Shown piece after piece: positions 22,901 to 32,300 of a stretch of DNA of 45,822 bases. Positions within the stretch are counted from its first letter, which is position 1, and each line of letters opens with the position of its first letter. The notes below the pieces were generated by a model. The model worked only from the letters and a program-made list of their open reading frames with translations, ran no database searches and was not told where the DNA came from. The stretch comes from a virus. The stretch lies in the IMG/VR virus record IMGVR_UViG_3300042389_000682, positions 1 to 45,822 of that record. The stretch is one strand, 5' to 3'. A program made the position numbers and the translations under genes.

Positions 22901-25900
22901 CTCTGAACCTAGAATATCAGCATACATAACTAGAATTTCTTGACCAAAGTTTACAACTGGTAAACCTGTAGTCCCAGGAAGATTTGTACGTCCAGCTATG
23001 CCACGAACAACATTACCAGGATAAATTGTAATACCATACTTTAAACCCATAAGTCTTTCAATTTGTCCACTATGTGAAAGATAGTTTAATAGATTTCCAT
23101 ACATTACTCTATCTGGGTATCTTGCTCTGAGTTTATCAATATCTTCTAAAGTAACTTTATTAGTATCTTCAGAAATCATCAAATCAATAGTAGAATATCT
23201 TTGCTTTCCTCCTAGTGAAGATGCAGTAATACCAAGTGTTCTACTTAAACCGTCATGATACTTAATAACAGCAGTCTTAACTTTACGATCATCTTCTCCA
23301 GTATTTTTGTCTGTAGACTTAATAGTTCTTAGTGTTCTAACAGATGGCAAGAAAGCTCGATCATGTATTTTTTTAATTAAGAATAGTTTACCCCAGTTTT
23401 TAGATTTAACTAAAGAATCTAAACCGTGGGCAACACCGAAAGCAACTAAAGTATTTTCTAGTGTTCCAGCTAACTTTAGTTTTCTTGCATCTCGCCCAGC
23501 ACCCAATGCTAGTAAACCATCAACATCTTCACTAGACTGTGGAATCATAGGCATTTGATCTTTAGAATAACGATAAACAAATCCTCTATCTTCTGTTGGA
23601 ATAACGTTATTTGGATCTGACCCTGCTGCATCTGCTCGTTGCTGAGCTAATTCTAGTAAACCTAGACCCTTATTCATGGAGATGTTTAAACCGTTTTGTA
23701 CTCTAATTAAACTGTATATGCCTCTTTGAGTAAAATCAAAGTTTGCATAGAATGGTCTTAATGCACCAAACCCTGGCATTTTTGTATCTAGTACTGCAAC
23801 ATCAGTAGCATCTGTAATATCATCTCTAACTGTTGTTCTAAATCTAAGTCTATTTGCAGCATTGCCAGCGGCTTTGCTTCTAAATTCTCTTAGTTCTCCG
23901 ATGGTTATAGAGTATCCATTACTAAATGTAATTTTCTTACTATCGGGAAATCTACCTGATTCCATAAACTTAGCTTCTTCATAAGCTTCAATTTCTGTTG
24001 CGGATCTTTTTTCTACTTCTTGGAAGAAATTAGAAACACTTTCATTTTCTGGATCATACCCTAATTCGGCTGGTGGTCTATAGAACTTTACAAGATCTAA
24101 TAAGATTTGTTTATTAAAGAGTTCATTAAAATCTTCAGTTGTTTTTTCTCTATCTGCAATATCCCACATACCACGTTGATTAATTTCTTTTCCTTCTACA
24201 ACCTTTGGTTGTGCATACTTAGGTCCTTCTGGACCAATACCCCACCAACGAACCATGTGATTACGACCTGAGGCTGGTTCAATTCCATATCTAAAGTATA
24301 CATCATTATTAAGAACACCAAGATAATCTTCTGGTGTTAGTGGAATACCAAGAATAGTACTATGAATTTCAGCTACATCCTCTTGAACTTGATATCCTGT
24401 GGTAGCTCTACGAGCTAATCCATAAACCATTAGGTTTCTTTTAGCTGCCTCTTCGCCACCAGAAAGTAACTTATTCATCTCAAAAATATGATCATTATAG
24501 TACTCATTGTTAGTTTTCATTTTATCAAAATCAAGTTTTGACCAATAGTCTGCTGCTTCTGATATTCTAGCTTCATATCGTTTCTTAGTTTCTTCGATAA
24601 ACTCATCTCTAGATTTTCCAAGTGGTATAACCCTATCGGAAATAAATCCTAAAACAGTATCTAGATATTCTTGCAAACTTGTAATGTTTTCTTCTCTAGT
24701 TGCTTTTTCCAATAAGTATGGTTGTTCTTTTGGATTTGGAGCGTTTGCTGGAGTTAGTCTTTGACGTGCTCTATCCATTAATAGTTGCTTTAAAGCTTCA
24801 ACATTTTCTCTAGAGTATCCAATAGCTTCATCAATAATTCTACCCTCACTAATAATTTTTGAGTGAGTAATAAAACTTGCTAGGATTTTAATTTCTTCTT
24901 CACTTAGTCTAGATGCCTTTGGTAATTCATCATTCTTACCCTCTAAACCAGTTCTAATACCAGGGTATCCTGCCATGTAGTATGCTGGTGTAATAGCACC
25001 CTTTAAGAAATCCTTAATTGAATCTCTATTACCACTATAAGCACTATTTAGTTTTAGAATAATGTTATTTACATGGCTAGGGATATCTGAATTAGTTGGG
25101 TCAAACTTTTGTCCAATTGGAGAATTTGGATCTAGTAGTTGAAATAGATACCCAGGAGCAGCATCATTTCCGATTAATAGATTAAATAACTTAAATCTTG
25201 GGTCTTCTAGTTCGCGTTCACCAATTACAATCTTTTGTCCGATTGGGTCTATAATTGGGTTTCCGTCTTTATCCTTAACCCCAAGAGCTTGTAAAACCTC
25301 AACAAAGATTTCACTACTACCACCACTACGGTATGCTACAAGTTGAGCCATAATGGTGTGCTTACCCATGTACTTCCAGTCAGCTTTATTGCTAGAATCC
25401 CATGGATTAATTCCATTTTTAATAGACTGTCTAATTTGTTGAATACCGCGATCAAATGCTTCTAATAAAGCCTTTTCTGTTTCTGGACTCATAAATCCAA
25501 AGTTAGTCATAAAGGCTAGTTGCTGAATACCACCAGCAAAAGTTACGGCAGCAGTAGCAGCACCTGGGTTAATAAAGTCTTCTGCATAGAATAGAGGTCT
25601 TTCTCCTGCCTTACCTCTAGTTAAAAAGCGTTTAGGAGCATTCATGCCAATGTATTGGCAGTCGTGGTTAATAGACATTAGCAATCTTGGGATATCAAAC
25701 ATTGCTTCTGCTGTTTGTAATCGTCTTTCATCTAGATTTGGAATAGATGCAATAACTTCTCTGGCTGCAACATCTGGAGAAATATCTAAAACAGTTTCTT
25801 TTAGATACATAGATAACTGATCTCCAGGGCCTTGTCTTCTTCGTTCGGTTAAGAACTTTTCAATTTCTGGAGTTATCTTAACAGTGTGAGCCCACTTAAG

Positions 25901-28900
25901 TCGTTGTCTTAGTTTATATCCTTCGTAAGCAATTAACTCATCTACAAGTGGGTGTGGTTGGGACATATTAACATTATTTCTATTTGGCATTCCATAAACC
26001 TTGGGTCTATGCTTACCTTGAACCATATTCTCATTTGCTGTTTTAATTTGAATAGATTCCATAGATTCACCCTGGTGTACAAGAACATCCACAACTCGTA
26101 CACCTGGCTTAGTATCCATAATTACTTGTGCAATAGCTTGTCCTACTTCGTTTGCTGGTTTCCAATCAAGGGTTCCATCACCAAAGTTTGATAAACTAGT
26201 AAAATCATCTAAATGACTGTATAAGAAAGATTCAAGTACATCTTTCCAGTATTCATGCTCTGTTTCACCAGGATTAATTTCTCTAGGATTTACTCGTTCC
26301 TTTAGTCTATCTGCAAACTTAAACTTATTTTCAGGTTTTCTAATAAAGTTAATAAAGGAATTAAGAACATGTGTAATGTATATCTCTGGATCTTTTTTAT
26401 CAGTAGAGTCTACATTGTACATATTTGATTCATTATATGTACCCTTAGCAAATCCTTCTCTATTAGAAACAATAGATACTACATCTGGGTTTAATCCACT
26501 ATTGCTATAATTTAATGAAAGTACAAACCCAAATGTTTCGAATTTATTCTGTAATTGGGCTTTAATTCCTTGTTGGAATTCCTGTGCTTTTTGAGCTAAG
26601 GCTGCTTCATATGATGTTTCTTTTCCAACCTGAGCTTCAATAGCAGCTTTAATTCTTTTAAATCTATCTTGAGATGCTTTATTTGGAGATGCGGCTAAAC
26701 CAGCCATTAGCCATTCAGCAAGAATGTCAAATATCTTGTCTGCATCGTAACCAACTTCAGTTTCATAGAAAGCAGTCTCTAGGATATCATTAATCTTTTC
26801 GTTTCGTCGTCCTAGTTCACCCATACTTTCGATTGGACTAGACTCAAAGACATCTCCAGTTACGTTTAAGTTTAGATTAGACATTGGTTGTCTTACTTCA
26901 GCAACAGTACTTTCATTAATTCTAAGAGTACTGGTTTCTTTCTGTGAAAGACCAACAAATAAATCCATTGTTAAATAGACATCATTAATACTATAGGCAT
27001 CAAATCGTGACCAATCGCCAGATGATGTAGCCTCAAGCCACATTGGTTCGATACCCTTACCAGCTTCAAGTTCAATTGGCTTATTGTCATCTTCTTTATC
27101 TTTAACAGAACCACCATCGAAGATAAATCGTCCACCCCCGAATGGTGGTGGTGCGGTTCTATTGAATACTTTCTTATCTCCTGTGGTATTTGTAATTACA
27201 ATTTCCTTAAGTCTCTTACCTTTAGTAGAAACCTTAGATTGCCAGTTAGCCGCAGGAATTGCTGAAGTAATATGTGCTAGTAAATCAAAGCTTCTTAAAC
27301 CCACTCTAGTAAGTGTATCAACGTCATTAACATGTTGTTGTAAATATGCAAGATCATAATTATTTCCATTATAAGTACCAACCTTAAAGCCTTCATTTTG
27401 GGCTTGATCTAGTTTATCAATAACGGATGATATTTGATCTTTTGTTAGGGGTTTTCTAGCTTTTGATTCGTCTGGAGAAACATCCAGAATATTAACAAGT
27501 TTACCATCAACATTAACTAATATTTCAATCTTTAGGTTAATATTTCCAACGGCATCAACTTCTCTTGTGCAAAGTTGCATGGTATATACTTGTTCAACTC
27601 GGGAATCATCATTTGCTTCAATGTCTCCACGGGCTTCAATATCAAGTGTAATGAGTTTATCAAACTTAGAATTAAATTCAAAATCTGTATATTCTAGTAG
27701 TTTATCTGGATCAACACCAGTAGATCGTAGAAGGTTTTTACCTAAACTTCCCCGATCAATTGTAGAAATAGTGGAGATTTTTCTAGGTACTGAAATTCTT
27801 GTTCTAGCCTTTTCCCAAGCTTTAGGACCAATATCCATCATCTTAGGATCTAAGATTTGTAATAAAACCTTTTCTGGTATTACACCATTAAAGTAGCTAA
27901 ATCCATAAACAGTTCGGAGTCGTCGTAAAGCTGAATCAACAATACGAACCAATTCTTCATGGGTATTAACTTTATTGCTTTCTGGAATAACACCCTTTTG
28001 AGCATCTGGGTGAGCCATTGCTTCTTCGATTTCTAAAGTAGGACCAAAGGTAGGATCCATTGCTTCTGGTGTTGTAGGATCAGTAAGTTCTTTACCTAAG
28101 ATAAAGTTGTTTAACTTATTAATAGCCTCTGAACTTAGTTGTCCTACATCAGCTGTAAAGAATCCTCCACGATATGTAGAGATAACTTGGCTTTTCCAAA
28201 TATTACTAATATCCTCAATATCTACTGTATTTTTATCAGGATTCTTTTTTTGAGACGCTTCAACAGCATATTTTCCAAAGGCTTCTCTAACCATTTCAAC
28301 AGGAATCTCACCAGTCGAAAGTGCATAGTTTTTTAGATATTCAATTCGTGCTTGTCTACCTGATTCTGCGATGGTTGCAAGTTTTTCTCTTTGAATAACC
28401 ATTTGTTTGGCAGTTCTAGCAGCGGCAGAATAATTTATTGTAAGGGACTGTGCTCCTTTGGTAATTAAACTTGTCTTTAGTGTTTGAACTTCTCTTGTTA
28501 AACTATCTATAAACTTAGCTAATTCAGTATCCCCAGTAAGTTTATTTATTTCTTGTTCTAGTTTCTGAAGTGTTTCAATTCTAGTATCAAATCCCTTACT
28601 TAGTTTAACTAAGTCTTTATTTTTCTTCTTATGTTCTACAATAAAAGCATCAATCTTAGTTTTTTCTGCTTTAGTTGTAGCCTTTTTTCGTTGTTCTTCT
28701 AGCGCGGTTAGTTCATCATTTGCTTTTGTAACTCTAGCACGATCTAGTTTAAGTTGATTTGCTAACTTTACATAAGTATTGCGTAAGGTTTTTACCTTTT
28801 CATCTACAGTACTATCTGCTACTAGTTCGGTTAGTGATTGAATTAACTCTAGAATTTCAATTTTAGTTGTAAGTTCGACTGAACTCTTTTCATCTCTTTT

Positions 28901-29371
28901 ACGATTTTCTTCTCGTTTCTTTAAGGCTTCTTCTTCCTTTGTAAGAGCAAATCTTAGTTTAGTTACTTGATCATCATTTCCATTTTTTTCGTGGATTGCA
29001 ATTAAATTCTTAATGATTTTAATGTTTTCATGCTCAATGTTAATGACTTCATCAATATTAACACCTGCTTCTAACATAAAAACAGCTAGTTCGTCCAGTT
29101 CGGAAGGATTTAAAATCTTTTGTAATGCGCCTTTTAAGTTACCAACTTCACTGATTACATCTAAACCAGTTGAAGTTAATCCTCCAGTAACTTTTCCCCA
29201 AAGTTCTTGTAATCGCTTGCCTTCTGTTTCTGTGTATTCAGTCTTTTCATCTTCTCTAATTTCAATTAAAAAGTTAATTGCTGCTTCCCTAGCGTCTTTA
29301 TCAGACATAGATGGATTAGCTTTTTGAATTTCTTTAGCCTTATTGTTGATTCGATTAATATCACAGCGCAT
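16955..29371 (-). CDS. Giant internal virion protein (4138 aa) with DEDDy exonuclease domain
   Basis: A 12.4-kb gene starting at ATG 29371 with AAAGGAG. Residues about 140-340 are Lys/Glu-rich coiled coil. Residues 570-810 carry a complete DEDDy 3'-5' exonuclease set: ITLDIEA (D577, E579), YNGNNYDL (D673) and YSINDVYLT (Y793, D797). Farther on, GERPLFYAEDFINPG (about 1256), YRSGGSSEIF (about 1347) and FLKGAITPAYYMAGYPG (K1457, Y1465) follow the order and spacing of the TxxGR, A and B blocks of single-subunit polymerases, and a possible C block EIHSTILGIP lies near 1670, but the catalytic Asp of A and C are not where expected. Near residue 2710, AEEILHIAR resembles a decayed zincin helix. The C-terminus is a Pro/Gln/Val repeat. 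Its place after gp14-, gp15- and gp16-sized genes suggests an ejected core protein, comparable in size to N4 virion RNA polymerase. Confidence 0.8.
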   Translation of the reverse strand: MRCDINRINNKAKEIQKANPSMSDKDAREAAINFLIEIREDEKTEYTETEGKRLQELWGKVTGGLTSTGLDVISEVGNLKGALQKILNPSELDELAVFMLEAGVNIDEVINIEHENIKIIKNLIAIHEKNGNDDQVTKLRFALTKEEEALKKREENRKRDEKSSVELTTKIEILELIQSLTELVADSTVDEKVKTLRNTYVKLANQLKLDRARVTKANDELTALEEQRKKATTKAEKTKIDAFIVEHKKKNKDLVKLSKGFDTRIETLQKLEQEINKLTGDTELAKFIDSLTREVQTLKTSLITKGAQSLTINYSAAARTAKQMVIQREKLATIAESGRQARIEYLKNYALSTGEIPVEMVREAFGKYAVEASQKKNPDKNTVDIEDISNIWKSQVISTYRGGFFTADVGQLSSEAINKLNNFILGKELTDPTTPEAMDPTFGPTLEIEEAMAHPDAQKGVIPESNKVNTHEELVRIVDSALRRLRTVYGFSYFNGVIPEKVLLQILDPKMMDIGPKAWEKARTRISVPRKISTISTIDRGSLGKNLLRSTGVDPDKLLEYTDFEFNSKFDKLITLDIEARGDIEANDDSRVEQVYTMQLCTREVDAVGNINLKIEILVNVDGKLVNILDVSPDESKARKPLTKDQISSVIDKLDQAQNEGFKVGTYNGNNYDLAYLQQHVNDVDTLTRVGLRSFDLLAHITSAIPAANWQSKVSTKGKRLKEIVITNTTGDKKVFNRTAPPPFGGGRFIFDGGSVKDKEDDNKPIELEAGKGIEPMWLEATSSGDWSRFDAYSINDVYLTMDLFVGLSQKETSTLRINESTVAEVRQPMSNLNLNVTGDVFESSPIESMGELGRRNEKINDILETAFYETEVGYDADKIFDILAEWLMAGLAASPNKASQDRFKRIKAAIEAQVGKETSYEAALAQKAQEFQQGIKAQLQNKFETFGFVLSLNYSNSGLNPDVVSIVSNREGFAKGTYNESNMYNVDSTDKKDPEIYITHVLNSFINFIRKPENKFKFADRLKERVNPREINPGETEHEYWKDVLESFLYSHLDDFTSLSNFGDGTLDWKPANEVGQAIAQVIMDTKPGVRVVDVLVHQGESMESIQIKTANENMVQGKHRPKVYGMPNRNNVNMSQPHPLVDELIAYEGYKLRQRLKWAHTVKITPEIEKFLTERRRQGPGDQLSMYLKETVLDISPDVAAREVIASIPNLDERRLQTAEAMFDIPRLLMSINHDCQYIGMNAPKRFLTRGKAGERPLFYAEDFINPGAATAAVTFAGGIQQLAFMTNFGFMSPETEKALLEAFDRGIQQIRQSIKNGINPWDSSNKADWKYMGKHTIMAQLVAYRSGGSSEIFVEVLQALGVKDKDGNPIIDPIGQKIVIGERELEDPRFKLFNLLIGNDAAPGYLFQLLDPNSPIGQKFDPTNSDIPSHVNNIILKLNSAYSGNRDSIKDFLKGAITPAYYMAGYPGIRTGLEGKNDELPKASRLSEEEIKILASFITHSKIISEGRIIDEAIGYSRENVEALKQLLMDRARQRLTPANAPNPKEQPYLLEKATREENITSLQEYLDTVLGFISDRVIPLGKSRDEFIEETKKRYEARISEAADYWSKLDFDKMKTNNEYYNDHIFEMNKLLSGGEEAAKRNLMVYGLARRATTGYQVQEDVAEIHSTILGIPLTPEDYLGVLNNDVYFRYGIEPASGRNHMVRWWGIGPEGPKYAQPKVVEGKEINQRGMWDIADREKTTEDFNELFNKQILLDLVKFYRPPAELGYDPENESVSNFFQEVEKRSATEIEAYEEAKFMESGRFPDSKKITFSNGYSITIGELREFRSKAAGNAANRLRFRTTVRDDITDATDVAVLDTKMPGFGALRPFYANFDFTQRGIYSLIRVQNGLNISMNKGLGLLELAQQRADAAGSDPNNVIPTEDRGFVYRYSKDQMPMIPQSSEDVDGLLALGAGRDARKLKLAGTLENTLVAFGVAHGLDSLVKSKNWGKLFLIKKIHDRAFLPSVRTLRTIKSTDKNTGEDDRKVKTAVIKYHDGLSRTLGITASSLGGKQRYSTIDLMISEDTNKVTLEDIDKLRARYPDRVMYGNLLNYLSHSGQIERLMGLKYGITIYPGNVVRGIAGRTNLPGTTGLPVVNFGQEILVMYADILGSEIGRKLITPIVNKWISHGKVIPGLIRDKAGFIIPESIDPVNEPEVWREIMHKINVEMTQAMAEINANFEFAYNEEGRVLLRDKEGRVIKEPDTLDNPLTYQGISSGQPFVYTQVDNPITLHQFTIPMLNQLLNAIENYDFFRNYELALATDKEINVFQSSVDPLVREEQARLFEQVRDNTDVESEALLLLQDTNPPENVNDQLEVLTDPRSKDFAGNPKRVVNFGSYYKSTNTIPIVLGGKIRAVPTADAVYFTKVMAVAQKARKLNLTRTGKKNGVEVTENIADVLEKFLLDAIAEEPKRPAHMQSYLEVKMLALSFEVHGNAFAVAKLPKYLNLKNPKQISALRKQVDPMVDLMVQTMHATPAEQDPLLYKALAILERDRGYEVSRDTIDRRFREELFSDSGLNPTDKASGTRITSVINQARMITQTIPQVEEADIPEAANGGNPTVFTDRENFINSFTNPNHKIAAENIVNMLDKMVADGIISPWLRDMKLMVIGTVGVNQPDIFDNLSLEILDGTNTLMNAMRKDGRFTIGLNFKALKVTSENQVLFKFAEEILHIARLKYIETDSVEWKKIKGVFESSRSTDMIRDVLMSMNNGKSYATIEKEVAYAKSNPDEFFAHMGAFLLLRQVLGAEQAIIALNTKYAEAEDAFNLWKRAFYRIRSLTKRILTTFNAIRFNPQYSGLMEPVEQVVMSVIGTGAEKRTGPVANPDAVLNTYSQQATTHDNKRTDPATKLKIKKLLDRANDPLTTADTRQQLQDQASKLDSLTMFGLSELQVERTLNNLGGTLTKDNRVISPKDIEDEETSKAILSRLFSNAIEQKGMRADDIRTMGGVVRKFMPESWISTGLQQYLVGTFNGLELTWNSPFAPSAGMAFLIDNHAATTRGSFAPTVSGLSPNTSKPDENRLYAGGLDQQKLMVDPYVQNVNNIWGECSNAFPHRPDIHLNIVRDVVQRLNNVGKPGPSKLADARQIQFSDALTDAWFVFGSRARDIMVDSQFAEDADSLDRFPIRLKDYSLVGPTEMTKGFESIRELVKNKKLNILKRDGIKAPISAVGLHAAGSLPLELSADDERVIRNIQNHVITNGGFGGTYNFVPDTTIPVSENRQHMLYALFAQASIKHQQKLQRDTGRPQPQTALANVDNNVGTVKPITTLINNEIKMLGYALRNHTTSLDDALDLVTQTEVKQLIVNDYIKAIQENRSISEDKAGLQATSLYQEVLGYYPKATEYRKQSLVGKSINDILAEQFTGELGKNSVMGKLKSWMPTSNDIYTSNDVIIQQIFETGVDTITKSFLRGTVYDAIERIIVNRTIGVDGVYLSFAQVLKMLEEANKPGTGAGIHQISLLDTNGTKVMAENQTKWMKASISRLRQAVDEARGTNTVNDLEMGAAMQWLNSAAKNAVVLRWGSNINVATFLVEGTTTLWNTVSPTNPIRTILDLFYLGRDFSIQAIPSWALETVYAWVPSVRFENSKPDIKVVPLRRHTRRDMARNSVFFLEESTSPLLPHNFNNADYSSALVEKMGWGSRFMETLRRSNSNVMRSLRVANEAQANRHIVRLLGNKGLSRLRDELRKNPTSPQSVADVRELFKKSGVSMTQEEAVYLVRSGILEGRCVEVLDWVRTHRMVFRGCVMFQDLFKIEQDLLTNPSASYPFNINDLRQTVASLSRFMGDYTQMAMVTRKSMDAPSVNNLAAELITFYKSYPSLFMAQQLLRRGSIASPVKFGVHLMLNIIMDALYGTILALARGAWELDEVLEKAKKNQINWSETVKLLLRHPTFQNNILGFVSNYSYRAVEGGLGGGLYSSVQESALGSTLMDSIKFFKDMSEPEATWTDATMQLYLKFGPILPADLGAAHFRILAQLAHDPGTFGRTSRSNKKTAIGEAMKYYNSASTEGQWKQWVRDVTPGYRPNVNSMKFQNEKALLNDYVRTKANNLPEPKPRKKETTEPPQVQLPQVQQPQVQPPTSKPSLSKEATSFEKAPEGL

Positions 29372-29383
29372 TAACTTTCTCCT

Positions 29384-32300
29384 TTAGCAAGCATTAAGAA
29401 TATCCAATGGATTACTTTCTGCTGTATTTAAAAATATTTGTAACTTTACTAAATCGTTTTTATTGTTAAGAATAGCTCTATTAATCTTATTCTTAATTTT
29501 ATTTTTTAGAGAGATATCTATATCTAGATTATCAATTTTTTGACCAAGTGAAACTAAAGTAGTTTCTAACTCTGTGGTTAAGGTCATTCCTGCTGGTTTG
29601 CTAAATCCACCAAGTGGTTTAGTTTCTACTGGTTTAGGCACTACAGGAGCAGCCTCAGGAGCCACAGGAGCAGCCTCAGGAGCCACAGGAGCAGCCTCAG
29701 GAGCCACAGGAGCAGCCTCAGGAGCCACAGGAGCAGCCTCAGGAGCCACAGGAGCAGCCTTAGGAGCCACAGGAGCAGCCTCAGTTATTCCAGCCTTAGC
29801 GGCTTTTTCTTCGTCTCTACGTTCTCTAGCACTCTTTGGTTTTGATGGTTCTGTAGTTTCTGCGGGACCCTTAGGATCATCGACAGTTACGGACCCTGAT
29901 TCAGTTTCTTTTAGTGCTTCTATACTATCTGAAACTATTTTACTAACTTCTGATGAAGCAAACTCATTAGTTCTACTTTCTGTTGCTTTTAGGGATAAAG
30001 ACTTAAGTAAGAATTCTAAATTACTAGTTAACTCATTAGCAATCTTTTCTCTATCAGCTGGATCAACTTTTTCTAAAGATTCAGTATATTTGTTTTGTAG
30101 GTATTGTACCCGTCCTCGTTCAGCATTATCTGGATTAGTTTGTTCTATAGACAGTAGTGCAGCTAAATCAGCAGCTCCATCTGAAGATAAGAATAGTCTA
30201 TCTCCTTGCTTTACAATAATACCTTCTTTAATTGCAGTGTCTATTGCTGCTTTTCGTTCTTTAGTTGTTTTAGGATTATTATAATCAGTATTTAATTCTT
30301 CTACTAATCCTTCAATATGAGCAAAGGCTTCTGGCATAAATGCACCAGATCCTGGCGATGCTTTATTGACGTTTCTTATCAACATGGATATTCTTTTTGC
30401 AGAGTCTTCTTTATTTGCTAGATCTCCTACTGTATTTCTTTCTATAGAATCAGAGAGAATAACCATTCTCATTACTTGTTTAGTTCTAGCTGTTTTTTCC
30501 GCTTCACTCATTGAGTCATAAGCACCATAGAACTGTGATAAGTAGTGTTCCATTTCCATAACTTTAGCTGGATTAAGTCCAAGAATTTTGGATTGTGTAG
30601 TTAAACCGCCTTTTAATAATTTACCAAAAATCCAATTTTGTCCTCTAGAGGGACCATATAATACACCTCCTAATAGGGGTTCAGCCCACAATCCATCCAC
30701 AGCATTTGACCAAATCATATATGGGTCATAACTATTTCTTATGTCTTTTTGCATATCAATAGTTTGTCCTAAGAATTCTTGAAAACCCTCTTCGACAAAA
30801 CCTTCAATACTTTGATTAAGTAACCACGATCCAGCTTTTTTTAACTTGGATGTTTGTTTTACTGTTTCAACTCCTGTTAAAGCACCTCTTGATTTTCTTA
30901 GGTTTAATACTTTACCTATTCCAGATACAGTATAATCAGCAAAGTTAACTGGTAATGCAGCATTAACCCCTCGTAAAGCTCTTCCAAAACCTTCCATACC
31001 GCCCCAAGCTAAACCAAAGAATTTAGTTTTATTAACTTTAGTTCCTAAAGATGCAGTTTCAGCTAGTCTTTCTAGTGTAGTTAGATTTTTGGCTGTTGTT
31101 AGTGAAGTACGGGCTACGTTTAAACCCGATGCAACGGTTCCTACGCCACCTGTTAAAGCCGTAATTGCAGTTTGTCCTACAGCATCTCCTGCAACCAGTG
31201 TATGATATGCCATAGTTCCAATGCCACGTCCAGCCCATCCAAACCAACCATCTCTAGCTGTTCTTGTTTGAATAGCTTTTGAAACACCATTCTGAATTAA
31301 TGCACTGTTTATATATCCAAAAACTTCTCCAGATGTTCTTGAAAGTTTTATTTTATCTAAGTCTACACCCATTAATGTTAAGGTCATAGCTAATGGCTTG
31401 TCTTCTAGGATTAGATTATAAACCTCTTCTCCAGGGATTTGTGGAGTGTATTTTTTAGCCACAACTCTAGGATCACTAATACCAGATCCACCAAACTCAA
31501 AACCACTAAACCAGTGAGCAGCAGCGTCTACTACAGGAATTACAGTTGGATCTATCCAAGCACTTCCTATTGAGTATTTATCGCTAATACCTAAACCTAC
31601 AGATCTATCAGCTAAACCATAATTACCAACACGACTATAACGAGCCCAGTTATTAGGAGCCGCTAGATTGTATTCTCGTAAAGATCTAACATAATCAGTA
31701 TCTCCTAAGTAAAAATCTAAACCACGCCTATCAACTCTTGTTTCCATTGGTATAGCGTCTTTGGCCATAACTGGTTCATTAGAATCTTTACCAGTTCTTG
31801 GATTTGTCCCAACATAAAGAACAAGATCAGGAGTTACTGTAGTTTCGGTTGGATTTGGAAATAGATTAGGATCAAATGGAATATTAGGAATAATAGCCCC
31901 TGTACTGGGATCAATAGACGCTAACTTTAGTGGTGTTCCGTCTGCGTTAGCGTATGATCCTGTATTGGGATCTACATCATAAGTTGGTACTTCTTTAGTT
32001 GTTGTAGCCCAAGAAGGAGAAGTTGTTAAAATGTTTCTACCTGATAGGTATTGTTGGGTTGCTGCCCATTCTTGACTTGCATTTGTTGAGATAAACTCTA
32101 ATTGAGATGCATCTGGATCAGCTAGTTTTGTTGCTGTTAGGTAATCATAAATACCAATACGATAAGAACCAGCTTCATCTAGAATAAGAACACCATAATA
32201 AGATGGCATGTTTAAAGAATCGCCAATAGCATTATGTGTTAGAAAGTCATTATCTGTATTTGAACCAAATCTAGCTAATACCTCTTTTACTTCACTAGGA

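Noticed and set aside
26940-27650. Calling the whole giant protein a DNA polymerase because of its exonuclease motifs.
   Set aside because: No DTDS/YGDTDS or VHDE motif follows; the downstream palm-like series lacks catalytic Asp, so only the exonuclease part is claimed.
29643-29783. Repeats could be taken for a CRISPR array.
   Set aside because: Units are contiguous without spacers and code an in-frame Ala-Pro linker within a long gene.
29574-30284. Plus-strand frame (236 aa) rich in Gly-Ala-Thr repeats.
   Set aside because: It is the shadow of the APVAPEA repeat and neighbouring codons of the 1078-aa virion gene.
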